Shown: piece by piece, positions 9,663 to 16,725 of the stretch
Layout: every line of letters begins with the position of its first letter
How positions within the stretch are numbered: the first letter of the stretch is position 1
From: Patescibacteria group bacterium UBA6164
GTDB taxonomy: Bacteria > Patescibacteriota > Gracilibacteria > BD1-5 > UBA6164
NCBI GenBank assembly: GCA_002422305.1
Contig: DIUG01000064.1
Coordinates: 1 to 17,062, forward strand
Length of the DNA: 17,062 bases
Direction: 5' to 3'
Position numbers and translations under genes: made by a program
Notes under the pieces: generated by a model
What the model was told of the DNA's origin: nothing
Databases searched by the model: none
What the model saw: the letters and a program-made list of their open reading frames with translations, nothing else

Positions 9663-9690
9663 ATATTAACTATTCTTTCTTTTTAATCAA
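9663..9690 (-). promoter_or_regulatory. Candidate promoter of sodB-rnhA
   Basis: TTGATT (9685-9690), a 16-nt spacer and TAATAT (9663-9668) on the minus strand, 34 nt before the ATG. The layout and -10 are the same as in the tRNA promoter. Confidence 0.45.
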
Positions 9691-9738
9691 ATTAATTGTA
9701 TAAAATATTTATAAAATCCTAAAATTACTGGATTAAAT

Positions 9739-10605
9739 CTATTTTTCTAAAAAATCTAAAAAATTTTCTAAAGAAAAATCTATTTTTGTAATATCCCGAT
9801 AATAAGGCTCTATTTCATTTCATACTGAAAAATCAGTTCATAAAAAATCTAAATCTATAAATAAATATTTATCAAAAAAATCATATTTTCTTTTCAAATA
9901 AAGTGATTTTTTTGATTTTTCTAAAAAATCTGAATTATGTAGAACATAATAAGTAAAACTTTCAGCAAAATCTTCATATTGATTAGTCATTGAATATCAT
10001 GAAACAAAATCATCTATAGATTGTCATGATTTTATTATATTAACTCATTCCCAAGAAATATTATAATAAAACTCACTAATATCAGTAAAAACTTGTTTTT
10101 TAAAATAATATAAATCTATAAAATGCCCTAATTCATGAATTCATACAGAAATATATTCACTTAGATTATCCTCTTTTACTCAAAAAAGCTTAATTGTACG
10201 ATTTTTCATTTTTCATCTTACATCAGGTTTATTTTTATATAATTCTACTTTTAAAAAATCTATTTTTTTACTCACAAAAGAACTGTATAAAAATTTTTTA
10301 AAAAAATTAGTATATATCAATATTTCTGATTCAAAATTACTTGGAAAATAAAAAAAATCTATTTTGGAATTATCTAATAAATTATCACTTTTAATTTGAT
10401 TAGATAATTCATTTTGTTTTTTTAAATATAGTTCTTTTTCTTTTGATGAATTTAAGTCATCATTATAAATACTTAGATCTATATAATTACTCTCTATATG
10501 ATTATTTAAATTTGTTTCAAAATTTCATAAAAAATAGTTTCTGAAAATATATATTCAAAAACTAAAAATAATTAAGCATATAATGAATAAATAAATTTTT
10601 TTCAT
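9739..10605 (-). CDS. Membrane-anchored zinc metallopeptidase (HExxH, gluzincin-like)
   Basis: A 288-residue protein with an N-terminal hydrophobic anchor (about residues 4-24) and a long charged stalk. The peptidase core has HELGH at 157-161 and, about 50 residues on, NQYEDFAESFTYY (208-220). In this pattern H157 and H161 bind zinc, E158 is catalytic and E211 or E215 would be the third ligand, as in gluzincins; the EDFAE-type motif recalls the lethal-factor-like and related zincin groups. I cannot assign a precise family. The domain should lie outside the membrane. It is the last gene of the pilin operon, 15 nt after the third pilin, so pilin or surface-protein processing is an attractive but unproven role. 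It ends in TAG; a 5-bp hairpin (AATCC/GGATT) follows at about 9717-9736 and may terminate. Confidence 0.75.
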
Positions 10606-10620
10606 AAAATTGTAAAATGT

Positions 10621-11046
10621 TTAGGATAATGAATACATAATTTTAACTATTAAGTTTACAATAGCTGAAACAGAAATTAATAAAACAAATCAAAAAATTC
10701 ACCACTTTATAATATTTTTTGCTTTTGTTATTTTTTCATCTTCTCAAGCACTCAAAGTAAACATTAAAGCTCAATAAACAATAGATCAAACTGCAAATAT
10801 TCATAAATAAATAGAAATATTATCTATCCAAACTTGTATTTTATCTCAAAATCCTCCACTTCCATCAATAGCATTTGATCATTCATTAGCTCCAACTAAT
10901 GTAGTTGTATTAAGACAACCGTCTAATGCTTGTTTAAAAGTTCAAGAAGAATAATTATCTGTATCAAAATCACAAACAGCGAAAACATAATTATCAATAG
11001 AAAAAAACAATAAACTTAATACAAAAAATAATAGTATTTTTTTCAT
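10621..11046 (-). CDS. VirB2/TrbC-like pilin subunit, third copy
   Basis: A 141-residue protein with a signal peptide (1-23, ending VFA), a mature part with two cysteines (C25, C44), and two transmembrane helices (about 76-98 and 111-137) joined by a short charged loop AGEDEKITKAK. This is the fold of type IV secretion pilins of the VirB2/TrbC kind, common in Patescibacteria. The region before the first helix is longer than in its two neighbours and rich in Gly, Asn and Ser. It lies 12 nt downstream of the second copy and 15 nt upstream of the metallopeptidase gene, clearly one operon. No other type IV secretion genes (VirB4, VirD4) are in the window. Confidence 0.72.
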
Positions 11047-11058
11047 TTTATACGAAAA

Positions 11059-11430
11059 TTAAAAATTTAATCAAGAAACTAATTTAACAACTGCCCAAGC
11101 AGCACTTACTATAAATATTCATACTATTGCATAAACTAATTGTGTAATAGCTTTTTTAAATTCTTCTGGATTTCATCTAGCTAATCATAATTTTATTCAA
11201 ATAAATAAAAATACTCCTACTGCAATTAAAAAAATCAAACCAGTAACAGATTCTTTTACCCATCAAAATATGTATGCTAATAAAGAAAACCCATCATCAG
11301 ATTCACTATCTAAAACATTATTACTAGATAATCTTATTAATTCATTTTCAACAGGAGAAGCCTCTATATTTAAAATAGAATATAGATTTGAAAATAGTAT
11401 TACTAAAAAAATTAAAATCTTTTTTACCAT
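11059..11430 (-). CDS. VirB2/TrbC-like pilin subunit, second copy
   Basis: A 123-residue protein with an N-terminal hydrophobic signal (about 3-24), a polar Ser/Asp-rich segment, and two transmembrane helices (about 62-82 and 97-120) with the loop ARGNPEEFKKA between them. It shares the loop-plus-helix pattern of its neighbours (Gly, acidic pair, KKA, then a helix with SAAW) but has no cysteines and is clearly diverged, so it is a paralogue and not a recent duplicate. The operon gap to the first copy is 9 nt. A plus-strand open frame across this region is only its shadow. Confidence 0.7.
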
Positions 11431-11439
11431 AATTTTTTA

Positions 11440-11808
11440 TTATATAGATATTTTATTTAATATATTTATTATTCACCAAGCTGAAATAGAAATAATTACT
11501 CATAATAAAGACCATATAATCCAAGTTTTTGCTTTTTTAACTTTTTCTTCTTCTCATCAAGAAAGTAAATACATTACACCACTTATTATTAATGCAATGA
11601 CAGCAATAACAGCAACAAATTGAATAGTTTCTCAAATAACTTTTGCAATAACATTCAAACCTAAATTTCCAGTCTGTGATATAGGTTCAGTTAATAATAC
11701 TTGTGAACATCAAGGTAGTCAATAACAGTTAATTTCTGGTTGATTTGAATAAACATTTAAAAAATAATAAAAGAAAAGTATTAAGAAAAATATAATCTTT
11801 TTTTTCAT
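11440..11808 (-). CDS. VirB2/TrbC-like pilin subunit, first copy
   Basis: A 122-residue protein, first gene of the operon. It has a signal peptide (1-20), a short mature part with C28 and C34 that may form a disulfide, and two transmembrane helices (about 58-82 and 96-116). The loop SGGEEEKVKKAKTW is the clearest match to the pilin-like proteins that recur in candidate-phyla genomes and are annotated as TrbC/VirB2 family. Such subunits polymerise into a surface filament or form part of a secretion channel; which applies here is unknown. The start ATG follows a probable promoter at 11843-11870 by 34 nt. Confidence 0.78.
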
Positions 11809-11842
11809 CGAGCTAAACTTACATTATAAATTATTATAATGA

Positions 11843-11870
11843 ATTTTAACATAAAATTTATTATTTACAA
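11843..11870 (-). promoter_or_regulatory. Candidate promoter of the pilin operon
   Basis: TTGTAA (11865-11870), a 16-nt spacer and TAAAAT (11843-11848) on the minus strand. The -35 overlaps the T run of the putative small-RNA terminator just upstream, so the small RNA and the pilin operon look like separate, tightly packed units. Confidence 0.4.
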
Positions 11871-11897
11871 AAAATAATTATATTTTTAAATAATTAT
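11869..11897 (-). terminator. Hairpin and T run ending the putative small RNA
   Basis: ATAATTAT occurs twice (11874-11881 and 11890-11897). As it is its own reverse complement the two copies pair into an 8-bp stem with an 8-nt loop, followed on the minus strand by TTTTTT. It is all A/T, so stability is modest, but the position right behind the folded element is telling. Confidence 0.5.
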
Positions 11898-11999
11898 ACT
11901 AGAAATACTTTAAAATCTTAGTAAATAACACATCTGTCTTTCAGACATCTTCACTTAAGTCTAAGGGAAGAAAAAAATGATTACTCAGATTTTAAAGAG
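11869..11999 (-). ncRNA. Putative structured small RNA, unrecognised
   Basis: This stretch has no open frame but folds strongly. P1 pairs CTTTAAAATCT-G-AGTAA with TTACT-A-AGATTTTAAAG (11981-11997 with 11908-11924): 16 pairs and one mismatch. Inside are P2, CTTC-C-CTTA / TAAG-T-GAAG with loop GACT (11949-11970), and P3, TGTCT/AGACA with a 3-nt loop (11935-11947), making a three-way junction. The minus strand is favoured: a TATACT box (12005-12010) stands a few nt upstream of P1, and downstream there is an 8-bp hairpin ending in T6 (11869-11897). Length would be about 130 nt. I tested it by eye against tmRNA, SRP RNA, 6S and tRNA signatures and it fits none. The fold would also form on the plus strand. 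Confidence 0.5.
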
Positions 12000-12004
12000 A
12001 CTTC

Positions 12005-12010
12005 AGTATA
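12005..12010 (-). promoter_or_regulatory. -10 box before the putative small RNA
   Basis: TATACT on the minus strand, identical to the recA -10 and about 7 nt before the expected first base. The -35 is weak: GTTAAA at 12027-12032 with a 16-nt spacer. It lies just beyond the recA terminator. Confidence 0.35.
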
Positions 12011-12036
12011 TTACTAATTTTTAAAATTTAACATAT

Positions 12037-12066
12037 AAAAAAATAAGAGAGTAAATCTCTTATTTT
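12037..12066 (-). terminator. Intrinsic terminator of recA
   Basis: Stem AAATAAGAGA / TCTCTTATTT (12041-12050 with 12056-12065), loop GTAAA, extendable by one A-T pair, followed on the minus strand by a T run. The recA stop codon (12065-12067) is part of the stem. Confidence 0.85.
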
Positions 12067-13051
12067 ATAAACTATTTTTTATTACATCTTCTATTTCTTT
12101 TGCAATTTCTTTATTTTCCCTTAAAAATGTTTTTGAATTTTCTCTTCATTGTCATAATCTAGTATCTCAATAAGAATAAAAAGCTCATGCTTTTTTTATT
12201 ACTCATGTATCTGCTCATATATCAAGTATTTCTCATACTTTAGAAATACCTTCATTATACATTACATCAAATGTAGCTTCTCTAAAAGGTGGTGCAATTT
12301 TATTTTTAATTACTTTTACAATAGTAGTATTTCAAGTAATTTCTTTATCTAAAGCAGCTCAAGCTTCTATTTTAGCTTTTCTTCTTATATCTAATCTTTG
12401 AGAAGCATAAAATTTTAAAGCATTACCTCAAGTAGTTGTTTCTGGACTACCAAACATAATTCAAATTTTCATTCTAATTTGATTTATAAAAATTACAGTA
12501 GCATTACTTTTATTTAGTACTCATGTAATTTTTCTAAGAGCTTGACTCATAAGTCTAGCTTGTAAACCCATATGAGAATCTCACATATCTCATTCTATTT
12601 CTGCTTTTGGTGTAAGAGCTGCTACAGAATCAACAACAATTAAATCTACAGCTCAAGATCTAATTAATGCATCTACTATTTCTAAAGCTTGTTCTCCATA
12701 ATCTGGTTGAGAAATAAGTAAATTATCTGTATCAACCCCTATTTTTCTAGCATACTCAGGATCCAGTGCATGTTCAGCATCTATAAAAGCTGCTATTCCT
12801 CATGCCTTTTGACATTCAGCTATTGCATGTAGAGTAAGAGTTGTTTTACCTGATGATTCAGGACCATAAATTTCAACTACTCTTCATTTAGCATATCCTC
12901 ATCATAATGCTAAATCTAATCAAAGAGATCAAGATGAAAAAGTTTCCACTTTTTGTTTCATTCCCTCATCTCATAATTTCATAATAGATCATTTACCGAA
13001 TTGTTTTTCTATCATTGCTAATGCATTGCTTAGAGCTTCTTGTTTGTTCAT
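12065..13051 (-). CDS. recA: Recombinase RecA
   Basis: Forms ATP-dependent filaments on single-stranded DNA for strand exchange and, where present, LexA cleavage. The protein has 328 residues, slightly shorter than E. coli RecA because the C-terminal tail is short. Walker A GPESSGKT is at 63-70, Walker B LIVVDSVAAL near 137-146, followed by [27 protein letters not shown] (loop L1 region) and NQIRMKIGIMFGSPETTTGGNALKF (loop L2). By hand count about 23 of 35 glycines are UGA, whereas the P-loop glycines just cited use GGT. The start matches the family N-terminus (MNKQEALSNALAMIEKQFGKGS). It has a strong own promoter; no SOS box is evident to me. It is transcribed alone. Confidence 0.98.
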
Positions 13052-13101
13052 AATAATAGAGTTAAGTTTTTAAAATATATACCTTTTATGTATATAGAAG
13101 T

Positions 13102-13129
13102 AGTATATAAGAAATACAAATTTTGTCAA
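13102..13129 (-). promoter_or_regulatory. Promoter of recA
   Basis: Perfect TTGACA (13124-13129), a 16-nt spacer and TATACT (13102-13107) on the minus strand, giving a leader of about 45 nt. With the tRNA promoter this is the clearest in the window. Confidence 0.7.
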
Positions 13130-13148
13130 AACATTTTTTATAAAATTT

Positions 13149-13373
13149 TTATTTTATCTTATAATTAGCCTTTAATCACTCTTTTGTTCAAATAACAACT
13201 TTTTTTCATTTACATATTGTACATACAAACATATATCATTTCAAATCTGGTCTTTCTGCTACAATAAGTTTTTTACAATCTTTACAATAAAAGCATACTT
13301 CTCATCTATCAAATGAAAAATTATCTCTTTTATCTATTTCATCTATATTTATTAAATCTGAAAAATTTGACAT
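13149..13373 (-). CDS. Small zinc-ribbon protein
   Basis: A 74-residue protein with CKDC (30-33) and CTIC (51-54), two CxxC knuckles 17 residues apart, plus C27. After the second knuckle comes KGKKVVIGTKEGLK, a basic end. The first 25 residues are polar and acidic. The layout is that of a zinc ribbon that could bind nucleic acid or a protein partner; I do not recognise the family, and no function is claimed. It sits between the DnaQ-like exonuclease gene and recA, same strand, with a 55-nt gap to the former and no terminator seen there, so co-transcription with the exonuclease is possible. The ATG is the only one in frame before the conserved part. Confidence 0.75.
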
Positions 13374-13428
13374 AATTTAAATGGTTAGCAATAACATTAA
13401 TAAATCCTATAAGTTAGGTTAGTATTAA

Positions 13429-14037
13429 TTAAAATAAACTCATAACATCTTCTTTTTTTTCTTCTATTTTTATAATTCACATTTTTACTAATTCAATAAA
13501 ACATCTAAGAGTAGCCTCTACATCAGTCATAGCATCATGTGCTCATATGAAATATTCTCAAAATATTTTTTTATGAAGTTCTCATAATTTTGGATATTTA
13601 AATCTATTTCAATTTCACTGAAGACTACAATAATCAACAGTAGTTTTCATAGTACAAATAACTTGTTTAGGTTTATATTTATACTCCTGATTTAATCTCT
13701 TTAGTTCTAATTTAATCATATTTTCATCATATTCTATATTATGTCATATAATTACATCTGGATTATTTATATATGATAATATTTCATCTATTATACTTTC
13801 TATAAAAGGTGCTTCTTTTACATCTATATCATACAAATGATGAACTTGAGATGCTCAAAAAGGAATTGGTACTTTTGGATTTATTAATAAATTTATTCTC
13901 TTTTCTTCTATAAATTCTCAATTATGTATTTCTCATAATATTCAAGCAAATTGTACTACTTTTGGCTGAAGTTCTAAATTTGTTTCTTTTTTATTTATAA
14001 ATCATGTAGTTTCTGTATCATACACAAATATTTTCAC
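13429..14037 (-). CDS. DnaQ-like 3'-5' exonuclease (DEDDh)
   Basis: Removes nucleotides from DNA or RNA 3' ends; the family includes the polymerase III proofreading subunit and RNase T. The protein has 202 residues. All exonuclease motifs are visible: YDTETTG with D7 and E9 (Exo I), IIGHNIEYDENM with D104 (Exo II), and GAHDAMTDVEAT with H167 and D172 (Exo III, the DEDDh type). There is no second domain, so it could be a stand-alone proofreading epsilon or a repair nuclease. The start is a GTG: an in-frame stop lies 7 codons upstream with no ATG between, and GTG places VYDTETTG right at the N-terminus as in the family. It is the only GTG start in the window. Confidence 0.92.
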
Positions 14038-14210
14038 TTTTATTATTGTTATAAATTATTCTTTCATTCAAGCTAATAATTATTTTAAAAAAATATAATA
14101 TTTTGTAAAGAAAATAATTAAAATCTTGTGAAAAATGAAACTATTTTTTATTTATATCATACATATTTCTTTATTTTCCATAAAATATTTTTCTACATAA
14201 TCATCATTTT
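14038..14210. other. Gap with an out-of-frame tail of the glycosyltransferase
   Basis: 173 bases without a gene of their own. On the minus strand, the frame one base off from the glycosyltransferase gene stays open through KNDDYVEKYFMENKEICMI to a TAA at 14152-14154; this looks like a lost C-terminus. The remaining part is A/T-rich, with no clear promoter for the exonuclease gene and no strong terminator. Confidence 0.4.
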
Positions 14211-15158
14211 TTAATCTAATATATATTTATTATAATCAATTTCTCAACTATCAATTTTTTTATAATTTTTTAATATATATATTTGAGTTTTAATTATTTC
14301 CTTATAAGATTTTCATCTATTTTTATAAATTTTAGAATGAAGTATTGCTCTCCATATTTCAGAATATATATATAAAATTATATTTAATAATTTATTATCA
14401 TATACTTCATTTTTCCAAAATATATATCTATATATAAACATCATCCTAATTTTTTGCATATCTCATATTCTATTAATTTCAGAAGATTTATGATTATATA
14501 TCATATTTGGTAGAAATACTAAACTACCTTTACCAAACTTTTTATATATTTGATAAGAAAAATATACATCTTCTCAAAAACTCCATCTTACAAAATTTGA
14601 ATTAAATCTAAAATAGTTTAATACTTCTTTTTTAATTACCATACAGCCCGATAACCATTCTACAAAAGTATTATCTTTATAATCCATATTTACAGTATTT
14701 TGACCACTAGATAAGACTATGTTTTTCTTTTTTAAAGTATCCTGAAATAATAAAAATCTAATAAATATTTTAATAAATGATTTTTTAGTATTTATTATAT
14801 TTTTATCTTTTCATGCAATAGCATAAACTTTATCATTATTATATAAATAATTATATCATATTTCTATATAATCATCACTTATTTCTAAATCATCATCTAT
14901 TAAAAATATATAATCTCAACTTACTTGTTCAAATCATTTATTACGAGCTATAGCTACTGATTTTATTTCTGAATATATTATATTTATATTTAATTTATTT
15001 CTAAAATCTTCTAAAAACTTATTTGTTTTTATTATATCACCTTGTTCTACTATTATAATTTCATCTGGAATTATATTATTTCTTAAAATAGCTTGTAATG
15101 ATTTAATTAAATCGTTTTGTCTATCAAGTGTAGGAATTATTATAGATATTTTTTTCAT
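14211..15158 (-). CDS. Family 2 glycosyltransferase
   Basis: Transfers a sugar from a nucleotide-sugar donor to a growing glycan on the cytoplasmic side of the membrane. The annotated frame has 315 residues. It opens with KKISIIIPTLDRQNDLIKSL, the usual GT2 nucleotide-binding start. The metal-binding DXD is LIDDD (86-90), preceded by the family pattern ARNKG. WLSGCMVIK (from 168) and the catalytic FGED (194-197) follow. There are no long hydrophobic helices, so it is probably soluble or peripheral. It is divergent from the flippase gene across 79 nt, suggesting a joint role in making a surface polysaccharide. The 3' end may be frameshifted: losing one AT unit in the ATATATAT at 14219-14226 would replace the last two residues by about 22 more. 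Confidence 0.9.
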
Positions 15159-15188
15159 TAATTTTTTGCTTTTATTAATATTAATTTT

Positions 15189-15215
15189 ATTATATCAAAA
15201 ATATTTTAATATCAA
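15189..15215 (-). promoter_or_regulatory. Candidate promoter of the glycosyltransferase gene
   Basis: TTGATA (15210-15215), a 15-nt spacer and a perfect TATAAT (15189-15194) on the minus strand, 31 nt before the ATG. Confidence 0.5.
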
Positions 15216-15216
15216 A

Positions 15217-15222
15217 TATAAT
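15217..15222 (+). promoter_or_regulatory. -10 box before the flippase gene
   Basis: TATAAT on the plus strand 15 nt before the ATG, one base away from the -35 of the divergent promoter. No good -35 stands at 15-18 nt. If it is used, the leader is only about 8-10 nt. Confidence 0.3.
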
Positions 15223-15237
15223 AATAAAACAAATAAA

Positions 15238-16725
15238 ATGCTTAAAAAAATTATCTCTAATACTATAGCTCAAATAATCTCAAAAATATTTACAGCAATA
15301 ATTGCTATAGTTTTAATATGATTGCTTACAAAATATTTAACAGTAGAACTTTACTGAACTTATTCAAAAGTATACAATTATGCTTATATATTTGCTTTTT
15401 TAGTAGATTTATGACTTTATGCTATTACTATAAAAGAAATATCAACAAATAAAGATAAAGCAGAATATATATTTTGAAATATACTTACTCTTAGACTTAT
15501 TACATGACTTTCAGTTTTTATTTTTTCTATACTTATAGCTATTATGTTACCTTGATATAATTCTAGTTTGGATTTAAGTAGTATATTTATTTTATGATTT
15601 TTTACTATATTTTCTCTTTTAAATTCTAGTTTTCTTGCTCTTATGCAATCGTATATGAAAATGGAATTTTCTATTATATCAATAGTTTCTTGAAAACTAT
15701 TAGTTTTAGCACTTACTTTTTTCGGTATTTATTACATATTTCCTATAAATACTTTGAACTGAAATTATTTTTATTCATTTTTATGGATTATATTATCTTG
15801 AACTTTAGGGATGTTTCTTAATATGATTTTTAATTATTTCTATGTAAAAAAAATAATTAAAATAAAGTTTATACTAGACTGGACTTATATAAAACATATT
15901 TTTAAAATTTCTATTCCTTATGGTATAGCTCTATTTTTATCAGTAGTATATACGAAAATAGATATATTTTTGTTAAGTTTGATGGAAAAGGGAGTATTGT
16001 GAGAAAGAAGTATTGCACTTTATTCACTACCATTAAAAATCATGGATGTATTTATGATAATGTGAGCATTTTTTTTAAATTCACTTTTACCCATTTTATC
16101 AGAAAATTATAAAGCAAATAATATAGATAAAATAAAAAATATTTTAGAAAATGCTTTTAAGGTAATGTTTGGTTCTGCTATTTGAATAGTTTCTCTTTGA
16201 CTTGTTTTTAAAGAAATAATTATAAAAATAATAGCAACTCCAGATTATTTAGAAAAAACAGATTTAAACAAATATACTTCTTCAGATGCTTTTTCAGTAG
16301 TATTATTTATACTTTTATTTTTTTATATAAGTTTGATTTTTTCCTATTTATTAGTAGCAACTGAAAGACAAAATAGATTACTTATTATATCAATCATATT
16401 AACAATTATAAACATAATTTGAAATATTATATTTATACCTTATTTAAGTTTTATTTGAGCATGAATAGTTACAGTTATAACTCAAATAAGTTTTTTAATA
16501 CTTAGTTATTTATTTACAAAAGATATACTTACTTTCAAATTTCCTCTTAAATTTATATTATATACTTCTATATTTTGAATAATATTATATATTTTATGAA
16601 CTTATTTAATAAATAATTTATCTCTTTGATTATATCTTGATTTAATCTATTGAATGATTTTATTTTGAATATATGGTATTTTTGTTTGGAAAATAGAATA
16701 TATATCATTTAAAAAACAATTATAG
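15238..16725 (+). CDS. Wzx-type polysaccharide flippase (MOP superfamily)
   Basis: Moves lipid-linked oligosaccharides across the cytoplasmic membrane for capsule, O-antigen-like or exopolysaccharide assembly. The protein has 495 residues and is almost wholly hydrophobic, with about 12-14 membrane helices. The start MLKKIISNTIAQIISKIFTA and the segment LLTKYLTVELYGTYSKVYNY are the familiar beginning of this group; a second repeat starts near ISIPYGIALFLSVVYTKIDIFLLS, with the loop NAFKVMFG further on. Many glycines inside helices are UGA. The ATG follows an A-rich leader without Shine-Dalgarno. The substrate cannot be told. With the divergent GT2 it marks the edge of a surface-glycan locus that continues right of the window. 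Confidence 0.9.

Noticed and set aside
11270..11623. Plus-strand open frame of 117 codons
   Set aside because: It is antisense to two pilin genes with clear signal peptides, helices and operon spacing; its own translation shows no family motif.
9739..11808. Complete type IV secretion or conjugation locus
   Set aside because: Only pilin-like subunits and a peptidase are present; no ATPase, channel or coupling protein genes are in the window.
11869..12010. tmRNA, SRP RNA, 6S RNA or tRNA-like identity for the folded element
   Set aside because: There is no tag-coding frame or CCA end, no SRP apical loop motif, it is too short and branched for 6S, and it lacks a T arm.
653..16725. Genes look broken into many short fragments by in-frame TGA
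   Set aside because: The TGAs fall at conserved glycines and the protein families are intact when TGA is read as glycine, so these are not pseudogenes.
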